Shown here piece after piece: positions 25,896 to 34,787 of a DNA stretch of 46,656 nt. The number at the start of each line of letters is the position of its first letter. Position 1 is the first letter of the stretch. Made by a program: the position numbers and the translations under genes. The stretch covers positions 1-46,656 of the forward strand of contig CACLAD010000008.1 in assembly GCA_902604715.1 (NCBI GenBank). The letters are read 5' to 3'. Source of the DNA: an uncultured Bacteroidota bacterium (lineage in GTDB: Bacteria > Bacteroidota > Bacteroidia > Flavobacteriales > Flavobacteriaceae). The notes beneath the pieces are model-generated. The model was not told the origin of the DNA. It saw only the letters and a list, made by a program, of their open reading frames with translations, and made no database searches.

Positions 25896-27472
25896 TTTTT
25901 TATAATTCTTATTAATTTAAATTTTTGATTATAATAATCATTTATTTTGAAGAGATATAAACCTTTATTATAGTTGCTTAGATCAATAAATTTTTCATTA
26001 GTTTCTATTATCTTACGACCAAGAATATCATAGACTGAAATACTTAAGTCGCCCTGATAGGTAAAATTAATAAAATTACTAGTTGGATTTGGATAATATT
26101 CAATTTCAAAGTCTTCAATAGCTTCATTATTTCCAAGAGAAAAATCTTCCCATTTCCATATGCCACCAGATGAAGAGGCTCCCACTAATTGTGTCCAAGC
26201 TCCTGACCATCCAAGATCCTCATTTAAAAAATCAACAAATAAATGCACTGCATTGTCGATTGGGGTCCATGAATACCCCCCGTCTAGACTAAAAGAGGAG
26301 CCGTTTCCTGTTGAGAATACAGTATTGGTTCCTTCAATGTAACATAGTCCTGAGGTGTAAACTGGGCCAGAAGTGGTTATTTCAAACCATGTTTCACCAC
26401 CATTCTCTGTTCTGTAAACATTTACACTGTTGTCAATCAAAATACCATTTTGAGAGTCTCCAAAAGAAATATTTCCATTTACCTCAGCACTTCCAAAATC
26501 AGTAATCGGAGACTGAAAGACATCCCAATTATTTCCTTTATCTGAAGACTTATAGATTCTACCTTTATTTGTTGTAAACCACACATTATTTCCGACAACT
26601 TCTATTTGACGAGTGTAACCATATTCACCGCCCAATGGATTTGGGATATTATTTCCCGGAACCTGTGTCCAATTATCTCCACCGTTTTCGGTCACATATA
26701 GCTCAAATTCCCCATTTATTGGGTCACCCTGGGCAAATCCAACATTTTCATCCCAGAAATAAACAACATTGGCAAAGGATGAACTCGTATCATAATTAGC
26801 GCTATTCTGTCTAAACCAGTTAAGTCCTCCATCATCAGTTTTAAAAATACCGCCTGTTTGATTTGCTCCCCTAGGGTAAGCAACAAGCCAAGCAGTTTGT
26901 TCATTAAATGCATGTATCATGGAAATTCCTAGGTTTAGATTTCCTATGTTAATGTTGTAGGATTCCCAAGAATTACCTCCGTCTGTTGTTTTGGTAAACT
27001 GTTGCATATTTTCACCTGAACCACTTCCGTCGAAAGCAGTTGCCCAAACAACATTTTCGTCTGCAATTGAAATGTAGTTGATACCTGTACTTTGAATTCC
27101 AAATGTAGTATCCTGCAATATCCATTCACCACTTGGTTCAAAATAAACTCTAATGTAATTTTCCTTTGTTAATGTTTCATTACCTGAATTATTGGAGACG
27201 CTTAAGCTTACAGAATATTCTCCAACTTCAGAATAAAATATTTCTGGCGGGTTTTGACCTTCATACGTTTCTGGACTGCCACCCTCAAAAGTCCAAAGCC
27301 AGGTATTTGAATTTATTGAGTTGTTGGAAAAGGTCACAGACTGATTTTCATAGGTAACTTGGGGGGGAAGCAGTAAAGGCAGGAATTGGATTATTATCTT
27401 CTGGTAAAACGCATAGCAAAGCTTGATAGGCATCAATTCTTGGACCAATATTTTGATTGATTTCAACTCCAC
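25892..27472 (-). pseudogene. C-terminal part of secreted S8 protease: PKD, YCF48/BNR-like propeller, T9SS domain
   Basis: The meaningful coding part starts at about 27360, where the frame picks up the PKD domain left unfinished by the upstream protease frame ('VTYENQSVTFSNNS', 'WLWTFEGGSPE'). The first about 37 codons of this open frame are translated out of frame over protease DNA. After PKD come YCF48/sialidase-type propeller repeats ('TTDGGNSWE', 'KTDDGGLNWF', 'VTENGGDNWT', 'SSDKGNNWD', 'RTENGGETWF'). The chain finishes with a T9SS type A sorting domain ('IEYYPNPTSNFINF ... SVYDILGRKI'). The stop overlaps the SOUL ATG. It can be joined to the S8 frame by removing one C from the C7 run at 27361-27367. 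Confidence 0.88.
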
Positions 27473-28667
27473 TATTTATTAAGCAACCCTGTATTTGAGA
27501 TGGGGAAAGTGATGGATTTACGCTCAGCATCAGCCCAACTAAACCCGCCGCAAAAGGGGTGGCCATTGATGTTCCACCAAATCTCGCATATCCATTAAGA
27601 TTTTGTGTGTAAACTGTACTGAGAAGTCCACCATAAGAATATCCTCCCGGGGCAGCAATGTCTACCCAAGGAAACCCAATATTATAATTTGAAAATGATG
27701 ACCTTTGATCATTAGAGTCAACTGAACCTACACCAATAACATTTTGATATGCGGCAGGATAATTTTGGGTAGAGGAACCATCATTTCCTGCTGCAGCTAA
27801 AAATACTATTTCGGGGTATGCATTAATTAATTCTTGTAATGCATTTGATGAATTTTCAGAACCATAAGACATACTAATCACATTTGCCCCGTTTTCACAT
27901 GCCCACTGAACTCCAGCGTAGCTATTGTAAATTGAGGATGGGTTTTGGTTATCACCGGTCGCTTTAACAATTATTAGCTCAGTATTTCCACCAAGCGATG
28001 CAATTCCTGTAGCGTTATTTATTTCTGCGGTCGCTAATCCTGCACAGTGGGTTCCGTGAGACCATGATGTACTTTGAGTGTAAGTTTGAGGTGGTGTAGC
28101 ATCGTCATCATTATCAGAAACATCTCTTTGTTTAAATACATTTAAGTCTAAATGATTAGATGGTGCACCATTATCTATAACTGCAACTTTTATACTTTGG
28201 CTACCCATCGAAATATCCCACGCCGATTCTGAATTAACAAGAGTGTGATACCACTTATTTGTACCGTTATGATATGTATCATCCGGGATAAAAGTGGTTC
28301 TGTAGATGGGTTCTTTCTCTACATATTCTAATATTTCAAGTTTACTTAACTCACTTAAAATAAAATCAATTTTATCAAAATCTGAGAATGTTACCCTATA
28401 AATTTTTTGAAGTTCCCTTTTGCCTGAAAAGTAACTTGGCCTTTCAAAACTTAGTATATTCACATCTTTAAAAATTTCTTTTAAAATAGGATAGTCGTTC
28501 ATATCAACTTTAAGTCCAATTTTATCAGACGATTTATCAAGATTTTTATCACTATTTTCTATAAACTCCTTTAGCTTAAATATTATTGTACCATCTAAAA
28601 AATCATTATCTATTGTTTGAGTAAATAAAAAATTACAGGATAGTATTAATAAAAATAATTTTTTCAT
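27348..28667 (-). CDS. S8 (subtilisin-like) secreted serine protease, catalytic part, frameshifted before its C-terminal domains
   Basis: This 439-aa frame has a signal peptide (about 1-17, 'FLLILSCNFLFTQ'), a propeptide/inhibitor-like region (about 20-130) and a complete subtilase domain. The catalytic residues are Asp165 ('VAVIDNGAP'), His204 ('SWSHGTHCAG') and Ser367 ('GGTSMATPFAAG'), with oxyanion Asn295 ('AAGNDGS'). It ends abruptly after 'IPAFTASPPSYL', just as a PKD domain begins. The break lies at CCCCCCC on the coding strand. With six C the frame continues into the downstream part, and 25892-28667 minus one base is exactly 925 codons. The catalytic domain could still be active but would lack the T9SS signal. 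The ATG overlaps the stop of the plug-domain lipoprotein gene. Confidence 0.9.
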   Translation of the reverse strand: MKKLFLLILSCNFLFTQTIDNDFLDGTIIFKLKEFIENSDKNLDKSSDKIGLKVDMNDYPILKEIFKDVNILSFERPSYFSGKRELQKIYRVTFSDFDKIDFILSELSKLEILEYVEKEPIYRTTFIPDDTYHNGTNKWYHTLVNSESAWDISMGSQSIKVAVIDNGAPSNHLDLNVFKQRDVSDNDDDATPPQTYTQSTSWSHGTHCAGLATAEINNATGIASLGGNTELIIVKATGDNQNPSSIYNSYAGVQWACENGANVISMSYGSENSSNALQELINAYPEIVFLAAAGNDGSSTQNYPAAYQNVIGVGSVDSNDQRSSFSNYNIGFPWVDIAAPGGYSYGGLLSTVYTQNLNGYARFGGTSMATPFAAGLVGLMLSVNPSLSPSQIQGCLINSGVEINQNIGPRIDAYQALLCVLPEDNNPIPAFTASPPSYL

Positions 28668-29062
28668 TTTTTTAATTTTATAACAACTGCTCCACCTCTT
28701 GCAATACCTCCATATCTATTTGTTGCCGCTAAGGACTTTAAAATTGAGATACTTTTTATTAGTTGAGGGTCAATATATGATGGAAAATCAGTTTGAATTG
28801 AGCCATCAATATCAAAAATTGCATAAGCTTGATTGTTTATTGATAAACTGCCTCCTCTAATGAGTATTTTTGGATTTCCATTTGCAACATTATCTCCGAT
28901 TACTGTAATCCCAGGAAATTTACCAACAATAACATCTAATAGATTTGTTGCCGCCGGAGAAATTTTAATTGTAGATGAAGGTTTTGAAATTTTAGTATTC
29001 TGTGTTCCACATGAGCAAAAAATAATGATTACGATTAATTGTATACTTCTTAGCACTCTCAT
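28664..29062 (-). CDS. Stand-alone TonB-receptor plug-like lipoprotein
   Basis: This 132-aa protein has a hydrophobic start and a lipobox ending 'FCSC' (Cys18). Residues about 38-130 look like the plug domain of SusC/TonB-dependent receptors without any barrel: 'NLLDVIVGKFPGITVIGD', 'PKILIRGGSLSI', 'AYAIFDIDGSIQ', 'IDPQLIKSISILKSLAATN', 'YGGIARGGAVVIKLKK'. Family-typical points are the IRG, DG, ISILK and YG-RGGAVVI positions. The gene is first in a set linked by ATGA overlaps (plug, protease, SOUL). A role as a regulator, decoy or partner of a receptor is inference. Confidence 0.8.
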   Translation of the reverse strand: MRVLRSIQLIVIIIFCSCGTQNTKISKPSSTIKISPAATNLLDVIVGKFPGITVIGDNVANGNPKILIRGGSLSINNQAYAIFDIDGSIQTDFPSYIDPQLIKSISILKSLAATNRYGGIARGGAVVIKLKK

Positions 29063-29154
29063 ATTTTTAAAGGAACAAACCTTATGCCAGTATTAAACAT
29101 AATACATACAATAGCGTATTTAATTTAATTATTAAATGCATTATCTTTGATTTA

Positions 29155-30006
29155 ATGAGATATTTATCAATCTTATTTGTTTTTTTAGCTTTCAATGCTA
29201 ATGCTCAATCTGATTTTGGTTCTTCATTCAATCCAACATATGGAATTGTTCAATCAAATATTCCTCAAGAATACTATCAAGAAGCTAACGGAAAATCATC
29301 TGAGGAATTAAAAGAGGCTTTATATCAAATTATATCAAACCATGTTGTTTTCCCATACACTTCATCTTCTACAGACACTTGGGATATATTACAATTATCT
29401 GATCAAGATCCGCAAAATCATGACAATATGATTCTTGTGTATACAGGTCGTTCACAGGATAAAGGATATAGAGACGGTACAGGAAATTATTCACAGTATG
29501 AAAACGGAAATGGTACACATAATAATTCTTGGAATAGAGAACATATTTGGCCAAAATCTCACGGTTTTCCCGATGAAGATGATAATGCGTACACTGATGT
29601 CCATAATCTAAAACCATGTGACAGATCAGTAAATTCATCAAGAGGTACAAAAGATTATGATTTTGGAGGAAGTCAACACTCTGAGGCAATCGAATGTTTA
29701 ATCGACTCAGATAGCTGGGAACCTTCTGATTCTGTTAAAGGTGATATTGCCAGAATTTTATTCTACATGGTAGTAAGATACGACCCAGGGTATGATCATA
29801 ACAATAACAGTTTTGATTTAGAATTGGTTGATTACACAACACCAAATAATAATGATCCAATTTTGGGTAAATTATCCTCCTTGATACAATGGCACTATGA
29901 TGATCCTGTTGATGATTTTGAAATTAATAGAAATGAAATTATTTATGGTTACCAACAAAACAGAAACCCTTTTATAGATCATCCTAATCTGGTTAGCTTT
30001 TTATGA
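29155..30006 (+). CDS. Secreted endonuclease I (EndA/NucM type), stops before its T9SS domain
   Basis: This 283-aa protein has a signal peptide ending 'FNANAQ'. The endonuclease I domain includes 'SWNREHIWPKSHG' (the His-Me finger region; Arg128, His130), 'YTDVHNLKPCDRSVNSSRG' and 'DIARILFYMVVRY', so it should be an active extracytoplasmic DNase/RNase. The frame ends at TGA 30004-30006 right after 'HPNLVSFL'. The very next codons, in the same frame to 30243, encode a complete T9SS sorting domain. Without it the enzyme would be expected to stay in the periplasm. A TATCTTTG -7-like element at 29142-29149 lies only five bases before the ATG, which could mean a very short leader. Confidence 0.92.
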   Translation: MRYLSILFVFLAFNANAQSDFGSSFNPTYGIVQSNIPQEYYQEANGKSSEELKEALYQIISNHVVFPYTSSSTDTWDILQLSDQDPQNHDNMILVYTGRSQDKGYRDGTGNYSQYENGNGTHNNSWNREHIWPKSHGFPDEDDNAYTDVHNLKPCDRSVNSSRGTKDYDFGGSQHSEAIECLIDSDSWEPSDSVKGDIARILFYMVVRYDPGYDHNNNSFDLELVDYTTPNNNDPILGKLSSLIQWHYDDPVDDFEINRNEIIYGYQQNRNPFIDHPNLVSFL

Positions 30007-30243
30007 ATTGATAATATCACTAATGAAAATTTATTTATCTATCCAAATCCTTCAAGAGGTGTAATAAACTTTAGTTACAATTTAATTGATGAAAGAATTC
30101 AGATCTTTTCAATTAACGGAGATAAGGTTTATGATAAAACCCTAACTAATAATTCAATTGATTTAGATTTACAGTCGGGATTTTATCTTCTAAAAATTTC
30201 CAATAATTTAAGGGTTTTAAACCATAAAATTATAATTAGGTAA
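30007..30243 (+). pseudogene. T9SS C-terminal sorting domain separated from endonuclease I by an in-frame TGA
   Basis: Reading on after the TGA gives 78 codons and a TAA at 30241-30243. The peptide contains 'ENLFIYPNPSRGVINFSY', 'ERIQIFSINGDKVYDK', 'LDLQSGFYLLKIS' and a basic C-terminal end, all hallmarks of the type A Por/T9SS sorting domain. There is no start codon giving a sensible separate protein. The antiporter ATG follows immediately (30244), so the original gene probably ended here. Whole frame 29155-30243: 363 codons including both stops. Confidence 0.85.
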
Positions 30244-31179
30244 ATGAATTTAGCTTTGATTTTTTTAGGATTTTTTTTGCTAGTTATTGGTGGTGAATTC
30301 ATTGTTAGAGCATCAGTAGCCCTTTCTCTAAGGTTTAACATTTCAAAGTTTGTGATTGGTATGACAGTTGTTTCTTTTGCAACTTCTTTGCCTGAACTGA
30401 TAGTAAGTATTAATGCAGCTTTGAATAACTCTCCATCTATTGCCATAAATAATGTGGTCGGTTCAAACATAGCTAACATCGGACTTGTTTTAGCTTTAAT
30501 AGCTTTACTGAGTAATATTTCGGTTAACGAAAAATCATTTAGAAGAGATTGGTTGTGGATGTTTTTTCTTTCAATTATGTTATGGCTATTTATAATTACG
30601 GATAATGAATTGAATGGGTTTGAAGGGTTTTTGCTAATTGCACTTTTGGTGATTTTTGTATATAAAGTTTTAAAAAATTCTGATTCTACTGAATTATTAA
30701 ATGATGTAGACGATAAACTTAGGTTTATTTCAAATTTTAAAATCTTGATATGGTTGTTTATTTCGTCACTATCCCTTTATTTCGGGGCTGAATTTTTGGT
30801 TGAAGGTGCTGTAAATTTTGCAAAACAAATTGATATTAGCGAGGCTGTTATTTCTGTTACCATAGTGGCAATTGGAACTAGTATTCCCGAACTTGCAGCT
30901 TCTTTAGTAGCAATAGCAAAAAATGAAAAGGGTATTTCTGTTGGTAATTTGATTGGGTCAAATATTTTCAATATTGGCTCTGTGCTTGGAATCACAGCAA
31001 TAATCAAAGACATAACTATTGCTGAGGAAATAATTCAAAGAGATATTTTATGGATGATAGCATTCACTGTGTTAATCATGGTTTTTTCTGTTTTACCAGA
31101 GAAAAATAAGATTTCAAAATATAAGGGTCTTATTATGCTTGTTGGGTACTTCGTTTTTATATTCCTAGCATTTACATAA
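30244..31179 (+). CDS. Calcium/sodium antiporter (CaCA family, YrbG-like)
   Basis: This 311-aa inner-membrane exchanger has ten hydrophobic segments in two inverted halves. Each half has the alpha-repeat signature: 'GMTVVSFATSLPELIVSINAA' (shown here in part; about residues 40-60) with 'NNVVGSNIANIG', and 'VTIVAIGTSIPELAASLVA' with 'GNLIGSNIFNIGSVLG'. The GTS-PE residues bind the cation. It starts directly after the endonuclease I/T9SS frame and ends in a bidirectional terminator. Ion preference (Ca2+ with Na+ or K+) is not readable. Confidence 0.93.
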   Translation: MNLALIFLGFFLLVIGGEFIVRASVALSLRFNISKFVIGMTVVSFATSLPELIVSINAALNNSPSIAINNVVGSNIANIGLVLALIALLSNISVNEKSFRRDWLWMFFLSIMLWLFIITDNELNGFEGFLLIALLVIFVYKVLKNSDSTELLNDVDDKLRFISNFKILIWLFISSLSLYFGAEFLVEGAVNFAKQIDISEAVISVTIVAIGTSIPELAASLVAIAKNEKGISVGNLIGSNIFNIGSVLGITAIIKDITIAEEIIQRDILWMIAFTVLIMVFSVLPEKNKISKYKGLIMLVGYFVFIFLAFT

Positions 31180-31211
31180 AAAAAGGAATTATTTTCATAA
31201 CTCCTTTTTTT
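31178..31211. terminator. Bidirectional terminator between antiporter and glutamine synthetase genes
   Basis: AAAAAAAGGAATT (31178-31190) pairs with AACTCCTTTTTTT (31199-31211) with one A-C mismatch, around an eight-base loop. Seven A residues on one side and seven T on the other let it act for both convergent genes: the antiporter stop overlaps its left arm and the glutamine synthetase stop is 22 bases to the right. Confidence 0.75.
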
Positions 31212-31233
31212 CAAAAAAACTATAATTGATCTT

Positions 31234-32235
31234 CTAAGCTGATTTTACCGTCTTAATAATTCTGGCTGCAATTTTGTATGGATCAGCATTTGATGCAGGG
31301 CGCCTATCTTCAAGCCAACCTTTGTATCCTTTTTCAACCGTCATGATGGGAATTCTGATTGAAGCCCCTCTGTCAGAAACACCATAACTGAACTCTGTTA
31401 TAGATTGTGTTTCATGATCTCCAGTTAATCTTTGATCATTGTAAGCTCCGTATACGGCAATATGTTCATTAACCACTGGTCTAAAAGCTTCACAAATTTT
31501 TTCGTAAGTTTCCTTTGAACCACATGTTCTTAATGTTGTGTTGGAAAAATTCGCATGCATACCAGAACCGTTCCAATCTGTTGCACCAAGAGGTTTTGGG
31601 TGATATTCAATTGCTAAGCCATATTCTTCAGCCAGTCTTTCCAATAAGTATCTAGCAATCCACATTTCATCTCCTGCTTTTGCTGCACCCATGGCAAAGG
31701 TTTGAAATTCCCATTGACCAGCAGCAACTTCAGCATTGGTACCTTCAACATTAATTCCTGCATCTAAGCAGATGTCAAGGTGTCTGTCCATAATTTCTCT
31801 TCCAAAAGTATTTTTTCCTCCAACAGAACAATAGAATTGACCTTGGGGTGTTTGATCTTTAGGAAACCCAAGTGGGAGATTGGTTTCAGGATTCCAAAGA
31901 AAATATTCTTGCTCAAATCCAAACCAAAAATCATCGTCATCATCATCTATGGTTGCCCTACCATTTGACTCATGAGGAGATCCGTCAGGATTTAATACTT
32001 CACACATAACTAAAAATCCATTCCTTCTTACTGGGTCTGGATGAATGCAAACAGGCTTTAATAGACAGTCAGATGATCCTCCTTCAGCCTGTCTTGTAGA
32101 GCTTCCATCGAATGCCCACATTGGACAACTATCAAGCTTTCCGTCAAAGTCATTCATTATTTTAGTTTTACTTCTAAGATTAGCAGTTGGCTTATATCCA
32201 TCAAGCCAAATATACTCTAGTTTTGATTTATTCAT
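31234..32235 (-). CDS. glnA: Glutamine synthetase, eukaryote-like type II
   Basis: It makes glutamine from glutamate, ammonia and ATP. At 333 aa it is the short GSII form, not the about 470-aa GSI. Signatures are 'AFDGSSTRQAEGGSSDC', 'VMCEVLNPDG', 'WFGFEQEYFLW' (metal-binding Glu), 'GTNAEVAAGQWEFQ', 'NGSGMHANFSN' and 'DRGASIRIP'. The Tyr adenylylation site of enterobacterial GSI is absent. An acidic run of six Asp precedes the FEQEY motif; extended acidic runs here are not unusual in this type. The 271-base gap up to the purM ATG holds both promoters, but I could not pick one with confidence. Confidence 0.95.
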   Translation of the reverse strand: MNKSKLEYIWLDGYKPTANLRSKTKIMNDFDGKLDSCPMWAFDGSSTRQAEGGSSDCLLKPVCIHPDPVRRNGFLVMCEVLNPDGSPHESNGRATIDDDDDDFWFGFEQEYFLWNPETNLPLGFPKDQTPQGQFYCSVGGKNTFGREIMDRHLDICLDAGINVEGTNAEVAAGQWEFQTFAMGAAKAGDEMWIARYLLERLAEEYGLAIEYHPKPLGATDWNGSGMHANFSNTTLRTCGSKETYEKICEAFRPVVNEHIAVYGAYNDQRLTGDHETQSITEFSYGVSDRGASIRIPIMTVEKGYKGWLEDRRPASNADPYKIAARIIKTVKSA

Positions 32236-32506
32236 TTGATTTTACAATTACGGTTAATCTACGTTTTAAAAGATTACTTAATATATCAATTAATTTGAAA
32301 ATCTTTGAGAAATTTTTTCTTATTTTAAAGTATATTTATAAACATCTCAGTGATAGATATTTATCCATATGAATAATGTAATTGTATACAATTCCAACTA
32401 CTTATTGTTAATAACACAATTTTCTTTTTTTCTATTTTAAAAATCTTATCGTCCTTATACTAAATTTTTTGTGTTTTGTTTAATACTTTTGTCTTCAAAT
32501 TCATCA

Positions 32507-33691
32507 ATGTCAAAGTTTATTAATTCAGAAAAATATATGCAGCGGGGAGTGTCAGCCGCTAAAGAGGATGTACATAAAGCGATCAAAAATTTAGACAAAG
32601 GACTCTTCCCAAAAGCATTCTGTAAAATTGTTCCTGATTTTTTAACCGGAAGCAATGACCATTGTATTGTTATGCATGCGGATGGTGCTGGTACTAAAAG
32701 TTCTTTAGCATATATGTATTGGAAAGAGACTGGAGATCTTTCGGTTTGGAAAGGAATTGCTCAAGACGCCCTAATAATGAATATTGACGATCTCATTTGC
32801 GTTGGTGCTACTGAAAATATAATGCTGTCCTCAACTATAGGAAGAAATAAAAACAAAATTTCAGGAGATGTAATCTCTGCAATAATTAATGGTACACAAG
32901 AATTAGTAGATGAATTAAAAAAGTTTGATGTTAAAATCCATATGACCGGTGGAGAGACTGCTGATGTTGGTGATCTTGTAAGAACAATTATTGTTGATAG
33001 TACTGTCTTGGCTAGAATAAAAAAAGAAGAAGTAATAGATAATTCAAAAATTTCTGGCGGAAATGTGATTGTGGGATTAGCATCATTCGGAAAATCTTCA
33101 TACGAAACCAACTATAATAGTGGAATGGGTAGTAATGGGTTAACTTCGGCTAGACATGATATTTTTAGTAAGGTACTAGCAGAAAAATACCCCGAAAGCT
33201 ATGATAATGATATTGCTGATGAATTGGTTTATTCTGGAACAAAAAAATTGACTGAAAAATTAACAGAAACGAATATTGATGCTGGAAAATTTGTTTTATC
33301 ACCAACTAGAACTTACGCCCCTGTAATTAAAAAAATTATCAGCTCAATTGGAAATAAAAATATTAATGGAATAATACATTGTAGCGGAGGAGCTCAAACA
33401 AAAATACTTCATTTTATTGATGATAATCTACATGTTATCAAGGATAATATGTTTGATGTTCCATTTTTATTCAGAATGATTCAACAAGAATCAAACTCAG
33501 ATTGGGCAGAAATGTATAAAGTTTTTAATTGTGGACATCGAATGGAATTATATGTTGAACCAGAGTTTGCGGATAAAATAATTAACATTTCCAATTCTTT
33601 CAATATTGAAGCAAAAATAATTGGAAAAGTATTCAATTCAGACGAAAAAAAACTAACAGTAAAATCAGAATTTGGTGAGTTTAATTATTAA
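32507..33691 (+). CDS. purM: Phosphoribosylformylglycinamidine cyclo-ligase (AIR synthase), Bacteroidota form
   Basis: It carries out the fifth step of purine synthesis (FGAM to AIR). I start at the ATG at 32507 (394 aa, 'MSKFINSEKYMQRGVSAAKE'); a GTG twelve codons earlier would add a nonconserved hydrophobic run. PurM-fold signatures include 'HADGAGTKSSLAYMYW', 'NIDDLICVGAT', 'MTGGETADVGDLV', 'VIVGLASFGKSSYETNYNSG' and 'GIIHCSGGAQTK'. It is longer than E. coli PurM, as is usual in Bacteroidota, where it is often annotated 'AIR synthase related'. TACTTTTG at 32484-32491 could be the -7 element. It is first of purM-prfA-pyrF. Confidence 0.9.
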   Translation: MSKFINSEKYMQRGVSAAKEDVHKAIKNLDKGLFPKAFCKIVPDFLTGSNDHCIVMHADGAGTKSSLAYMYWKETGDLSVWKGIAQDALIMNIDDLICVGATENIMLSSTIGRNKNKISGDVISAIINGTQELVDELKKFDVKIHMTGGETADVGDLVRTIIVDSTVLARIKKEEVIDNSKISGGNVIVGLASFGKSSYETNYNSGMGSNGLTSARHDIFSKVLAEKYPESYDNDIADELVYSGTKKLTEKLTETNIDAGKFVLSPTRTYAPVIKKIISSIGNKNINGIIHCSGGAQTKILHFIDDNLHVIKDNMFDVPFLFRMIQQESNSDWAEMYKVFNCGHRMELYVEPEFADKIINISNSFNIEAKIIGKVFNSDEKKLTVKSEFGEFNY

Positions 33692-33719
33692 ATTATAAAC
33701 AATCTGAAAAAATAAAGTT

Positions 33720-34787
33720 GTGTTAGAAAAATTAAAATTAGTTGAAAACAGATTTGCCGAACTAGGTGAATTACTTATTCAGCCAGACATAATTTCTGAC
33801 CAAAAAAAATACATTCAGCTGTCCAAGGAATATAAAGAAACTAAGAAAATCATTGATAAGGGAGGGGTTTATAAAAATCTGATTGCAAATAAATCAGAGG
33901 CACAAGATATAATTTCAAATGAGAAAGATGATGAAATGATCGAAATGGCTAAAATGCAATTAGAAGAAGTTGAAGTTAAATTGCCAAAAACAGAAGAAGA
34001 ACTTAAGGTTTTACTTATCCCTAAAGATCCGGATGATTCCAAAAATGTTGTTGTTGAAATTCGTGCTGGAACTGGTGGAGATGAGGCAAGTATTTTTGCT
34101 GGTGATTTATATAGAATGTATACTAAATTTTCTGAATCAAGAAATTGGTCCGTAAATCTAGTTGATTTGAATGAAGGAACTTCCGGAGGTTATAAAGAAA
34201 TAATTTTTGAGGTTAACGGAGAAGATGTATATGGAAATTTAAAATTTGAGGCAGGTGTTCACAGGGTTCAGAGAGTCCCTCAGACGGAAACACAAGGAAG
34301 AGTACATACAAGTGCAGCAACAGTAATTGTTTTACCGGAAGCAGAAGAGTTTGATGTTGAACTAGACATGCAAGATGTTAGAATTGAAAGAACTACATCT
34401 ACTGGTCCTGGTGGTCAGTCAGTCAATACAACATACTCTGCAATAAAACTTCATCATGAACCAACAGGTATTATTGTAAGTTGTCAAGATCAAAAATCAC
34501 AGCATAAAAATCTTGATAAAGCACTAAAAGTGTTGAGAACAAGGCTTTATGAATTAGAGGTTGAAAAAAGAAGACAGGCTGACTCTTTAAAGAGAAAAAG
34601 TATGGTTTCCTCTGGAGATAGAAGTGCAAAAATTAGAACATATAACTACCCTCAGGGAAGAGTAACCGAACATAGAATTGGTCTAACTCTGTATGACTTA
34701 CCAAAAATTATAAACGGTGATATCCAAAAAATAATTGACAAACTGATGTTAGCAGAAAATTCAGAAATACTAAAAGCAAATAATTAA
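33720..34787 (+). CDS. prfA: Peptide chain release factor 1
   Basis: RF1 releases peptides at UAA and UAG. The 355-aa protein starts at GTG and has the catalytic '[13 protein letters not shown]' loop (GGQ) and the codon-recognition region '[19 protein letters not shown]'. The recognition tripeptide is PQT, within the PxT pattern of RF1, as I recall it in Bacteroidota. The acidic '[16 protein letters not shown]' block is also typical. It lies 28 bases after purM, and its stop directly abuts the pyrF ATG. Confidence 0.97.
   Translation: MLEKLKLVENRFAELGELLIQPDIISDQKKYIQLSKEYKETKKIIDKGGVYKNLIANKSEAQDIISNEKDDEMIEMAKMQLEEVEVKLPKTEEELKVLLIPKDPDDSKNVVVEIRAGTGGDEASIFAGDLYRMYTKFSESRNWSVNLVDLNEGTSGGYKEIIFEVNGEDVYGNLKFEAGVHRVQRVPQTETQGRVHTSAATVIVLPEAEEFDVELDMQDVRIERTTSTGPGGQSVNTTYSAIKLHHEPTGIIVSCQDQKSQHKNLDKALKVLRTRLYELEVEKRRQADSLKRKSMVSSGDRSAKIRTYNYPQGRVTEHRIGLTLYDLPKIINGDIQKIIDKLMLAENSEILKANN

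Noticed and set aside
25350-30243. Recoded stop codons (alternative genetic code, UGA or UAA as sense)
   Set aside because: Many intact genes in the window end in TGA or TAA at the expected family C-terminus (for example truA, tpiA, rpsT), and Trp is encoded by TGG throughout.
31940-31965. Six-Asp run in glutamine synthetase as a repeat expansion
   Set aside because: It directly precedes the conserved FEQEY motif, and acidic runs here are usual in this GS type.
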